Source of the DNA: Bacteroidales bacterium UBA4353
GTDB lineage: Bacteria; Bacteroidota; Bacteroidia; Bacteroidales; Paludibacteraceae
Assembly: GCA_002394025.1 (NCBI GenBank)
Contig: DGSV01000084.1
Location: 21,335 to 85,334 of the forward strand
Length of the DNA stretch: 64,000 nucleotides
Reading direction: 5' to 3'
Within the stretch, counting starts at the first letter, position 1. Each line of letters begins with the position of its first letter. Both the position numbers and the translations under genes were made by a program. Below the pieces are notes generated by a model. It was not told the origin of the DNA and ran no database searches. It saw only the letters and a program-made list of their open reading frames with translations. Positions 43,675 through 51,560 of this stretch are shown piece by piece.

Positions 43675-44476
43675 AATGCACATTACCCTGCAGACACACA
43701 CCAAGTATCGGGTGTACATCAGCGTTGATATCAAATCCGAAACCCTTGAAATTCATACCAACACCCATGCATGCCACAAAATAACGACCCGCGTACAAAC
43801 CTGCTTTGACACGAAGCATATCAACAGCTTGCCACTCTATACCGGTCGCCACACGCCACTCGCCGCGCAAATCCTTGCTCAACTCCGTGAGCCACGAAAA
43901 ATGCTCATAAAATCGATAATCAACACCTAACTTGTATATCGACGGCAACTGCTTCTTGGCACCACCTTTGACCCTAATATGCTGCATAAAAGGGTTAAAA
44001 GTCTCAAAACCAAGTGTTACCTTCCTACCCAAAGCTACTGTGAAACCCAACTGGGGAACCACGGTGCCGCAGTAACCATCTTCCTTTCCCATATAGGCAC
44101 CATAGTAATTAGCCTGCAAACCCATACTGAAACGACCACCAAAATCATGAGCAAAAACAATACCCGCCACAACCTCACCATAATGCTTATAGCCAAAATG
44201 TGTCACGCAAACACCAACATTGACATATTTATTGCAAAATGCCAACTGGGCGGTCTCACTACTGAACTGCTTGAGCATATAGCGATTTTCATACTGAATG
44301 GCAAACTGCCAACGAGTCCGCTGAACCAAAGATGCAGGATTGCCAAAAGCACTCCAACTATCTGTTACGGCACTGCTAATACCGGCTATATGAACCCCTG
44401 ACGGCAAAAAATCAGGTGACTGACAATAAGCCACCTTACTAACTATCAATAATATCGCCAATACGTAGCGACGCAT
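43664..44476 (-). CDS. PorV/PorQ-like outer-membrane protein
   Basis: 270 residues with a Sec signal peptide cut near AYCQSP. The mature start, GVHIAGISSAVTDSWSAFGN followed by PASL, resembles the opening of PorV/PorQ and other FadL-like barrels (x-G-a-s-A-x-x-D-x-x-a-x-x-NPA). Strand-rich to the end (GNVHYAF, terminal Phe). PorV-type proteins shuttle T9SS cargo, but many paralogues have other roles. It lies between 5-formyl-THF cyclo-ligase and the HhH barrel gene in one apparent transcript. Confidence 0.65.
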   Translation of the reverse strand: MRRYVLAILLIVSKVAYCQSPDFLPSGVHIAGISSAVTDSWSAFGNPASLVQRTRWQFAIQYENRYMLKQFSSETAQLAFCNKYVNVGVCVTHFGYKHYGEVVAGIVFAHDFGGRFSMGLQANYYGAYMGKEDGYCGTVVPQLGFTVALGRKVTLGFETFNPFMQHIRVKGGAKKQLPSIYKLGVDYRFYEHFSWLTELSKDLRGEWRVATGIEWQAVDMLRVKAGLYAGRYFVACMGVGMNFKGFGFDINADVHPILGVCLQGNVHYAF

Positions 44477-44497
44477 TACATAATTAATACTATTTGC

Positions 44498-45106
44498 CTA
44501 ACCCAAACGACGCTTATCAGTGTATATACGAGTCACACGCTTATCATAACCCAAAGTCGGAGCCTTCTTAACCAACTGAAAATCATAACACACACCAAAC
44601 TTCGGTACATGATAGTAAACCAGAAAACGATCATAATAGCCTCCGCCGCGACCTACGCGGTTGAAATGTGTGTCATACAACAAACCGGGAACTATCAGCA
44701 AATCTATCTTGCCGGTGAAAACAGGACTATCAGGCTCCATAATACCATACTTACCTTTACGAAGATGATCCTCACCAAGATATTCATGCAACTCAATATC
44801 CTTGTCAACAACAACAGGCAGTACAAAACGCTTCTTACCCATCCAACGGCTTAATAGAATTCTCGTGTCAACCTCATTATCCTTGGGATAATAGACCATT
44901 ATCGTCTCAGCACGCTGAAACAGACGACTCTGCTCTATCTTATCCCATATCGCGGTGCTCATCTCCATCACCTGCTCGGCGGTCATAGCATTTCGACGCT
45001 TGGCAAGCTGCTCACGAAGTTTCTTTTTCTGGTTGTTGATAAGATTCTGACGAAACGTGTCAATACGTTCACTTATCGTGTTTATTAATTTCTCTATGGT
45101 ATTCAT
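44498..45106 (-). CDS. 5-Formyltetrahydrofolate cyclo-ligase
   Basis: 202 residues. It converts 5-formyl-THF to 5,10-methenyl-THF with ATP. Motifs: KKLREQLAKRRNAMT, MVYYPKDNEVDTRIL, and the phosphate-binding VPGLLYDTHFNRVGRGGGYY followed by DRFL. Compared with most relatives it has about 25 extra N-terminal residues. The -7 box ends 4 nt before the ATG at 45106, so either the mRNA is leaderless or translation starts further in, for which there is no ATG. Confidence 0.92.
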   Translation of the reverse strand: MNTIEKLINTISERIDTFRQNLINNQKKKLREQLAKRRNAMTAEQVMEMSTAIWDKIEQSRLFQRAETIMVYYPKDNEVDTRILLSRWMGKKRFVLPVVVDKDIELHEYLGEDHLRKGKYGIMEPDSPVFTGKIDLLIVPGLLYDTHFNRVGRGGGYYDRFLVYYHVPKFGVCYDFQLVKKAPTLGYDKRVTRIYTDKRRLG

Positions 45107-45110
45107 AGTT

Positions 45111-45118
45111 CAAAATTA
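45111..45118 (-). promoter_or_regulatory. -7 box of the cyclo-ligase gene
   Basis: TAATTTTG on the minus strand, 4 nt before the ATG. It is back to back with the rpe promoter. Confidence 0.6.
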
Positions 45119-45150
45119 AGTTTTTTTTCTCACATGACAAAAAAAATAAT

Positions 45151-45158
45151 TAACTTTG
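45151..45158 (+). promoter_or_regulatory. -7 box of rpe
   Basis: TAACTTTG, 23 nt before the ATG. Confidence 0.72.
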
Positions 45159-45181
45159 TGATATAATAAACGTTTCCTATT

Positions 45182-45826
45182 ATGAAACTTATCGCACCAT
45201 CACTGCTTGCCGCTGATTTTCTTAATCTTGGCAACGCTTGCAACATGATTAACAATTCCTGCGCCGACTGGCTGCACCTTGACATCATGGACGGCATTTT
45301 CGTCCCTAATATCTCATTCGGATTTCCTGTCATGGAAGCCATCGCACCTGTATGCCGCAAACCACTCGATGTACACCTGATGATTACACATCCGGAAAAA
45401 TACGCGCAACGCTTTTGCGATGCCGGAGCATATAGCGTGGGATTTCACCTCGAAGCCGTAGAAAATCCCGATGAAACCTTACAAATTATACGGAAAAGAG
45501 GTGTGCATACATGTCTCACAATAAACCCTGACATCGACGTAGAACGACTAAGACCACATATCAGTAAAGTTGATATGGTGTTGCTTATGTCAGTATTCGC
45601 CGGATATGGCGGACAAAAATTTATCGAAAAAACTTACGACAGAATCTACCAACTGCGCAATATCATGAATCAGGAAGGATTCCATCCCATGATTGAAATT
45701 GACGGAGGAGTAAACACCAATAACGCCGCAAAACTCTTCGATGCGGGAGCTGACATTCTCGTTGCGGGAACAGCGGTTTTCGGAGCCGAAAATCCAGACC
45801 AAATAATAAGAATGATGAAACAATAA
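45182..45826 (+). CDS. rpe: Ribulose-phosphate 3-epimerase
   Basis: 214 residues. It interconverts ribulose 5-phosphate and xylulose 5-phosphate in the pentose phosphate pathway. The TIM-barrel motifs are textbook: IAPSLLAADF, WLHLDIMDGIFVPN, DVHLMI, MSVFAGYGGQKFI and EIDGGVN, with a phosphate-binding AGTAVFGA near the end. It is first in the unit rpe, threonine aldolase, priA. Confidence 0.96.
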   Translation: MKLIAPSLLAADFLNLGNACNMINNSCADWLHLDIMDGIFVPNISFGFPVMEAIAPVCRKPLDVHLMITHPEKYAQRFCDAGAYSVGFHLEAVENPDETLQIIRKRGVHTCLTINPDIDVERLRPHISKVDMVLLMSVFAGYGGQKFIEKTYDRIYQLRNIMNQEGFHPMIEIDGGVNTNNAAKLFDAGADILVAGTAVFGAENPDQIIRMMKQ

Positions 45827-45849
45827 CACACCTTAAATATCGACATACC

Positions 45850-46875
45850 ATGATACAATTCCACTGCGACTATGCCGAAGGAGCACACCCCGAGGTGCTC
45901 AAAATGCTCACGGAAACAAACCTTGAACAAACAGAAGGATACGGAAAAGACCATTACTGCGCCGAAGCAAGAAACATCATCAAACGTATCTGCGGTACAC
46001 CAAACGCCGACGTACACTTCCTCGTAGGAGGAACGCAAACAAATATGACGGTGATTTCTACTATCCTAAAATCATACGAAGGAGTGGTAAGCCCCGAAAC
46101 GGGACATATCAACGTACACGAAACGGGAGCCGTAGAACATAGCGGACATAAAGTGCTTACACTGCCATCGCCGGACGGGAAAATCAACGCCATGCAACTC
46201 GAACAGATGATACTCGAACAACGCAACGACGAACAGCATGAACACATGGTCAGACCGGGAATGGTATATATCTCATTCCCAACGGAAATGGGAACTATAT
46301 ACTCACTCGCCGAACTAACTACTATATATCAAGTATGCCGCAGATTCAATATGCCGCTGTTTATCGACGGAGCAAGACTCGGCTACGGACTCTGCTCACC
46401 AAAATGCGACATCAATATACAACAACTTGCGGCGCTATGCGACGTCTTCTATATCGGAGGCACAAAAGTCGGAGCACTATTCGGGGAAGCTGTTGTCATC
46501 ACTAACAAAAAACTACAGGAAAACTTCAGATACCATATCAAACAAAACGGAGCCATGCTCGCCAAAGGACGACTGCTCGGAATACAATTCAAAGCACTCT
46601 TCCAGGATGATATTTATTGGAAAATATCACAACACGCAGTAGAACAAGCTATGAGAATCAGACAAGCACTCATTGACAAGGGATACCACTTCTTCGTGGA
46701 TAGCTTCACTAACCAACTCTTCCCTATCATGACACACGAAAAAGCCGTTGAACTCGCCAAAAATTTCCTTTTCACCACATGGCAACACATGCCGCAAAAC
46801 CAAGATGTCATAAGACTCTGCACTTCATGGGCAACAAAACCTGAAGACGTCACAACTCTCATCAACAGCCTCTGA
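45850..46875 (+). CDS. ltaE: Low-specificity L-threonine aldolase
   Basis: 341 residues of the PLP aspartate-aminotransferase fold. It splits threonine or allo-threonine into glycine and acetaldehyde. Seen: FHCDYAEGAHPEVL, GGTQTNMT, INVHETGAVEHSGHKV, the PLP Asp in LFIDGARLGY, and the PLP Lys in FYIGGTKVGALFGEA. It follows rpe by 23 bp and precedes priA by 14 bp. Confidence 0.9.
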   Translation: MIQFHCDYAEGAHPEVLKMLTETNLEQTEGYGKDHYCAEARNIIKRICGTPNADVHFLVGGTQTNMTVISTILKSYEGVVSPETGHINVHETGAVEHSGHKVLTLPSPDGKINAMQLEQMILEQRNDEQHEHMVRPGMVYISFPTEMGTIYSLAELTTIYQVCRRFNMPLFIDGARLGYGLCSPKCDINIQQLAALCDVFYIGGTKVGALFGEAVVITNKKLQENFRYHIKQNGAMLAKGRLLGIQFKALFQDDIYWKISQHAVEQAMRIRQALIDKGYHFFVDSFTNQLFPIMTHEKAVELAKNFLFTTWQHMPQNQDVIRLCTSWATKPEDVTTLINSL

Positions 46876-46889
46876 CAAAACACCAACAA

Positions 46890-49160
46890 GTGCTCTACGC
46901 TAAAGTCATATTACCGCTACAACTGCAACAACTAACTTACCGCGTGCCGAAAGATATGGTACATACCATAAAAACCGGCATGAGGGTTACCGTGCCGCTC
47001 GGACTAAAAAAAAACTATACAGCAATTGTTAGCGAACTAACCGAAAAAGACATAAATAACGATATTCAGTACAAAGAAATCAAAGACATTCTTGACACTA
47101 CACCTATCGCTAACAACACCCAACTAAGATTCTGGCAATGGATGGCGGAATATTATATGTGCTCCGAAGGAGAAATATACAGAGCTGCTATCCCCGCTGG
47201 ACTCAAACCAGACACTAAACACTACGGATATAAACCAAAAACAGAAATCAGAATCAGGATAGCACAGCAATATCAAAACGAACAAGAACTGCAAAAAGCA
47301 CTCAACAGCCTAAAAAAAGCACCGGCGCAACAACAACTGCTACTCAATATCATCTACCTCACAACACAAGACTACAAACAATTCGATGACATCAAACGCG
47401 CGCAACTACTCAACGCAAGACAAAACAGCGCCACAACTCTTAATACACTCATCGAAAAAGGATTCATCGTCGCTTTTGAACAACAAGTGTCAAGAATTGA
47501 AAATAACAATACAAAAAAATACGATGAAAGCAAGGAAAACATCAATCTCTCAGAACACCAGCAAGCTGCATACGATACAATAAATAAACTCTGGCAAACG
47601 AAAAACGTTGTGCTGCTCCACGGAGTAACATCATCAGGAAAGACAGAAATATACAGCCAAATCATTAAAGATGTCATTAACAGCGATGGACAAGTGCTAT
47701 TTCTTGTGCCGGAAATAGCACTCACAACACAACTCACCGAACGCATGAAGAAAATTCTCGGGGAAAATCTCGGTATCTATCACTCAGGATTTTCTGACGA
47801 AGAACGAGTTGAAGTTTATCGAAAACAACTCTCCGACAATCCATTCAAAGTCATCATGGGAGCCCGTTCAGCGATATTCCTGCCCATGACACAACTGAAA
47901 CTCGTCATCGTGGACGAAGAACATGAATCAAGCTACAAACAACAAAACCCGGCACCAAGATACCATGCCCGTAATGCGGCCATCATGCTCGCACAAATAG
48001 CAAATGCCAAAGTACTACTCGGTAGCGCAACACCGGCTGTGGAAACATACTACAACGCAACAATAGGCAAGTACGGACTCGTCACTCTGACACATAGATA
48101 CGGTGACGTACAAATGCCTGACATAGAAATAATTGACATAAAAGAATGCCGCAGAAAAAAAATGTATGACGGACCATTCATGGACCCGCTGACAGACAAA
48201 ATAAAACATACGCTAAACGAAAACAAACAAGTCATTCTTTTTCAAAACCGACGAGGATTAGCACACTATATTACATGCGAAGACTGCGCAGTAAGCCCAA
48301 CATGCCCTAACTGCGAAGTGAGCCTCACACCACATATCATCAGAGGTAATAAATTCCTATCATGCCACTACTGCGGATATAGCACCGGGATGCCTGATAA
48401 ATGCCCTGAATGTGGCAGCATTAAACTTACTACTACCGGAATAGGAACAGAAAAAGTACAACAGGAAACACAAAAACTTTTCAACGGCGCTAGAGTTGCA
48501 AGACTTGACACAGACACCACAAGACGAAAAAACGCACACCAACATATCATCAGCGATTTCGCTCAACATAATAGCGACATACTAATCGGTACACAAATGG
48601 TCAGCAAAGGACTTGACTTCAACAACGTAGCACTCGTAGCTGTACTCAATGCCGATTCCCTACTCACTCTGCCCGACTTCCGTTCTACGGAACGGGCATA
48701 CCAACTACTCGAACAAGTCAGCGGAAGAGCGGGAAGACGACAACAACAAGGCACTGTAATAATACAGACTTACAACACTCAACACCCTATCATGCAATGG
48801 GTTAAAGAACACGACTACCTTTCATTCTATAACTATACCATCAAAGAACGACAACTGCTCCGATACCCACCATTCGTCAGAATGTACACTATTGTCTTCA
48901 AACATAAAGAAAAAGATATCGCACTACACGCGGCGCAATACGCACAACAAATTCTTGCCAAATACTTCCCGCAAGAAACATCGAACGTTACGGAACCGCT
49001 CGTGAGCAGAATAATGAATATCTATTATCAAACTATAGTACTGCGTATCGACAATAAAGTCAACATACACCAGACAAGACAAATCATCAACTACGCCATC
49101 CAGCAAACCACAGCGCAAAATATGTTCAAAACCGTACAATTCTACGTTGAAATCGACTAA
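46890..49160 (+). CDS. priA: Primosomal helicase PriA
   Basis: 756 residues from a GTG start. The first residues, LYAKVILPLQLQQLTYRVP, match the usual PriA N-terminus. PriA reloads the replisome at stalled forks. Helicase motifs: Walker A LHGVTSSGKTEIY, DEEH in VDEEHESSYKQ, and GRAGRRQQQGTVIIQT. Eight Zn-binding Cys are in CEDCAVSPTCPNC and CHYCGYSTGMPDKCPEC (about residues 467-510). It is the last gene of its unit. Confidence 0.96.
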   Translation: MLYAKVILPLQLQQLTYRVPKDMVHTIKTGMRVTVPLGLKKNYTAIVSELTEKDINNDIQYKEIKDILDTTPIANNTQLRFWQWMAEYYMCSEGEIYRAAIPAGLKPDTKHYGYKPKTEIRIRIAQQYQNEQELQKALNSLKKAPAQQQLLLNIIYLTTQDYKQFDDIKRAQLLNARQNSATTLNTLIEKGFIVAFEQQVSRIENNNTKKYDESKENINLSEHQQAAYDTINKLWQTKNVVLLHGVTSSGKTEIYSQIIKDVINSDGQVLFLVPEIALTTQLTERMKKILGENLGIYHSGFSDEERVEVYRKQLSDNPFKVIMGARSAIFLPMTQLKLVIVDEEHESSYKQQNPAPRYHARNAAIMLAQIANAKVLLGSATPAVETYYNATIGKYGLVTLTHRYGDVQMPDIEIIDIKECRRKKMYDGPFMDPLTDKIKHTLNENKQVILFQNRRGLAHYITCEDCAVSPTCPNCEVSLTPHIIRGNKFLSCHYCGYSTGMPDKCPECGSIKLTTTGIGTEKVQQETQKLFNGARVARLDTDTTRRKNAHQHIISDFAQHNSDILIGTQMVSKGLDFNNVALVAVLNADSLLTLPDFRSTERAYQLLEQVSGRAGRRQQQGTVIIQTYNTQHPIMQWVKEHDYLSFYNYTIKERQLLRYPPFVRMYTIVFKHKEKDIALHAAQYAQQILAKYFPQETSNVTEPLVSRIMNIYYQTIVLRIDNKVNIHQTRQIINYAIQQTTAQNMFKTVQFYVEID

Positions 49161-49233
49161 AACCGCATACCGGTGATTTCATATTGGCGACTGCGTGTCT
49201 GTTATTTCATGTTGCCTGCTATGTTTTTTGTGC

Positions 49234-49253
49234 GGACACGCTGCTGCGTGTCC
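49234..49253. repeat. GGACACGC palindrome, copy 3
   Basis: GGACACGC, TGCT, GCGTGTCC. It is a diverged version of 11695 and 39582, with 8-bp perfect arms. Confidence 0.88.
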
Positions 49254-49463
49254 CTTGTTGCCTAAAAAAAATCTCCTTCATCTCCGTAAGGAGAAAAGAA
49301 AATACGATAAATCTGAGAATCTTAAAAAAAACGCAGAATTTCGCCGATTTTTATACACTGGAATAAAAAAATCCACAGCCGTTTTTTATAAACAAAAGAT
49401 ATACAACTAATTACCAAAATCAAAAATCCACAGTTTTTTTATTATTAAATTAAAATTTAGTAA

Positions 49464-49471
49464 TAATTTTG
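49464..49471 (+). promoter_or_regulatory. -7 box of the accessory island's first genes
   Basis: TAATTTTG, with a leader of about 30 nt to the ATG at 49506. Confidence 0.65.
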
Positions 49472-49505
49472 CCGTGTAATAAAATTCTAAAAAATCACAA
49501 CAATC

Positions 49506-49757
49506 ATGGAAAAAAATTTTTCTCTTTGTTTATCCTTATCTTTCTTTTGGCATTTGTTACATCCTACGCTTTCTGTCAGGAGAATAACAATGCTGAAAGT
49601 ATCAGGGCCGTATCACAAGACAGAAGCATTGAAAGAATATGGACTAAAACTCGGTGAACAACAAACTATTCTGCTACAAAAAATCGAGGAACTAACACTC
49701 TATATTATAGAACAGCAAAAACAAATAAACGAACTTAAACAACAACTAAAACAATGA
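49506..49757 (+). pseudogene. Exported coiled-coil protein with two compensating frameshifts
   Basis: The ATG frame stays open for 83 codons, but its first half makes no sense as protein. Between the A7 run (49510-49516) and the A4 run (49646-49649), a neighbouring frame encodes a good signal peptide (FFSLFILIFLLAFVTSYA, then FCQENNNAES). One extra A in the first run and one fewer in the second would give an 83-residue exported protein ending in a coiled coil (LGEQQTILLQKIEELTLYII then EQQKQINEL), a tail common in Bacteroidota surface proteins. Either the gene is decayed or phase-variable, or the assembly has homopolymer errors. The stop overlaps the next ATG. Confidence 0.65.
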
Positions 49758-50749
49758 TAAAAAATACTTATATATTAATATTTATATCATCACTTGTCAT
49801 TTTGTGCTTTGGTTGTCAAAGTAAAGATAGTAAAAAAGGATTGTTGCCAACTCCTGATGACATAACTAATAATCAGCCGGATTTGAAGCCATGCGCGTCT
49901 GGACCAGGCAATACGGAAACTTTCTACGGATTATCGCAAGAACAAATCTTTCAATTGGTAGGAATGCTCGTAGTAAAATTTAAAAATCCTGAATACAAAG
50001 ATCATATCTTGCTTCGGAGTTTTTCAGATGTAGATAAAGATATTTATTTTTTTCCGCAAAACGAATGGAAGCAGAGATACTGTGAACATATAGAGAATCG
50101 AATGAAATACATTAACCTTTACGAAGATTACTATGCGGTTGATTGGAGTTTTTTATATACCACTGGTATATTTGGAGACAAAAACAAAAATAGTATCAGA
50201 CAGATATCTACAATGCTAAAAAATGAACACAAATCAATATCTGAAATAAAAAAAGGAACACAAACATCAAATAGTATATTCATTCAGGATATGCAAAACT
50301 TATTGGTAATATCTGAAAAATGGTCTGACTATCAATCATTCGATGACTTGCTTAAATATTTTGCAAATAAAAAAATTGATATTTCCGAACAACAGATTAT
50401 CGATTCTACACCTTTCACTTATATGCAGTTCATTTATTTTACTGATATACTTACACAAGTTGGATATTCTAAAACAGCACAACAAGAACTTTTATTTGAA
50501 TATAAAAATCTTGGAGCGAATAACTGCGCTATTGATGGACTCAACCCTCACGATACAAACCTTGATACTTGGTATAACATTAACGTCTTAAAAAAAACAA
50601 CATACGCTGACAATGTATTACTTACAGCATACGAAATGGGAATTAATTCGGACGTAGCGCATAATGATTTAATACAAAATAACTTTATACAATACGTTAA
50701 AGATGCTTTGCAAAGCGGCAAGGCTAAATTACCTCAATCTCTTTTATAA
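49754..50749 (+). CDS. Lipoprotein of unknown function
   Basis: 331 residues. The signal peptide ends in FGC with the lipid Cys at residue 21, followed by QSKDSKKG, so it is probably a surface or periplasmic lipoprotein. The mature part is helical and rich in Tyr, Phe and Lys; no family is recognised. The DNA is markedly more AT-rich than the genes to the left. It overlaps the coiled-coil remnant by 4 bp. Confidence 0.7.
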   Translation: MIKNTYILIFISSLVILCFGCQSKDSKKGLLPTPDDITNNQPDLKPCASGPGNTETFYGLSQEQIFQLVGMLVVKFKNPEYKDHILLRSFSDVDKDIYFFPQNEWKQRYCEHIENRMKYINLYEDYYAVDWSFLYTTGIFGDKNKNSIRQISTMLKNEHKSISEIKKGTQTSNSIFIQDMQNLLVISEKWSDYQSFDDLLKYFANKKIDISEQQIIDSTPFTYMQFIYFTDILTQVGYSKTAQQELLFEYKNLGANNCAIDGLNPHDTNLDTWYNINVLKKTTYADNVLLTAYEMGINSDVAHNDLIQNNFIQYVKDALQSGKAKLPQSLL

Positions 50750-50758
50750 GTGACAAAT

Positions 50759-51095
50759 ATGAAAAAATTATTAGTATGTTTGCTTTTATCATTGTTGTTT
50801 CTTAAAATAGCGGCTAACAATCGCATACCATCATCAACATTAATTTATGCCGCAAAGAAAATTATGGGGGCATATCACTCTAATGTCAATACAGACAAAA
50901 ATGTAATATGCAGTCAATTATTACCTAATAGTGATTTATTCATTGTGTAGTTTTGTTACTGACATAAGAGGGTTAATGATGCTAAAAAACACCGGCACTG
51001 AAACAGAAATATCTCCGCTCACCAGAGGCATTTACTACCTTAAAGTTATCTTTGACGATGACAATTCGCTGATTACTAAAATTATTAGAGAATAA
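50759..51095 (+). pseudogene. Broken T9SS cargo gene
   Basis: An ATG at 50759 opens a signal peptide (MKKLLVCLLLSLLFLKIAAN) and runs 63 codons to a TAG at 50948. Directly after it, in another frame, 50946-51095 encodes SFVTDIRGLMMLKNTGTETE then ISPLTRGIYYLKV and ends ITKIIRE. That is the second half of a type A T9SS sorting domain (v-DirG ... l--GiYylkv ... itkkii). The first half ends in LLPNSDLFIV, which fits the opening of such a domain. So this was a small T9SS cargo gene, now split by a frameshift and a stop. Confidence 0.7.
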
Positions 51096-51153
51096 ATATA
51101 AAACTTGTTGGTTATCTGGATTGATTTAATACATACTGGTACTGCGTTTAGCT

Positions 51154-51184
51154 TTTGATAAGTAAAATTTATTTCATAAATTTG
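51154..51184 (+). promoter_or_regulatory. Promoter of the small lipoprotein and regulator pair
   Basis: TTTG (51154-51157), 19-bp spacer, TAAATTTG (51177-51184), 27 nt before the ATG at 51212. Confidence 0.78.
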
Positions 51185-51211
51185 TAACAATTCTAAAAAT
51201 ATTTAACAAAT

Positions 51212-51538
51212 ATGTTTTTACTTTCAAGACGCTGTTTCACGATATTTACTTTAGTCGTTCTAACGCTATTCTCATGCTCACATAATGATGAGGTAGATTT
51301 GCTGTTTCCTATATCAAATTGTGATGAAATTGACTTATTGCCTATTGACAATCCTATAGGTAATGGAGAGACACCGCCACACCCTAACCAAATATACTTA
51401 AAAAAGGAGTTTTTCAAATTTGATATCAATGCTGATAGCACTTTAATTGATAACAAAAAAATAAAAGACATTCACATCCGCAACTTTGAAAAATTTAATA
51501 TACAACCTCAAAAAACTTTGAGGTATAAGAACTATTAG
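51212..51538 (+). CDS. Small lipoprotein of unknown function
   Basis: 108 residues. Signal peptide with lipid Cys at residue 22 (TLFSCSHND). The mature peptide of 87 residues is acidic at first (DEVDLLFP, DEIDLLPIDNPIGN) and basic at the end. No family is recognised. It has its own promoter and lies 22 bp before the membrane-bound regulator gene, so the two may be one functional pair. Confidence 0.65.
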   Translation: MFLLSRRCFTIFTLVVLTLFSCSHNDEVDLLFPISNCDEIDLLPIDNPIGNGETPPHPNQIYLKKEFFKFDINADSTLIDNKKIKDIHIRNFEKFNIQPQKTLRYKNY

Positions 51539-51560
51539 CAATCGTTTATCTGATAAGTTT

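Larger units (their letters stand above)
49161..49505. other. Gap between priA and the accessory island
   Basis: No gene is supported in this 345-bp stretch. It holds a GGACACGC palindrome, a small hairpin TCTCCTT/AAGGAGA (49271-49294) flanked by A-runs, then AT-rich sequence and a promoter. Confidence 0.75.

Noticed and set aside
45034..45043. TGTTGATAA 9-mer outside the putative origin
   Set aside because: A single copy inside the cyclo-ligase gene, consistent with chance; no cluster and no skew switch there.
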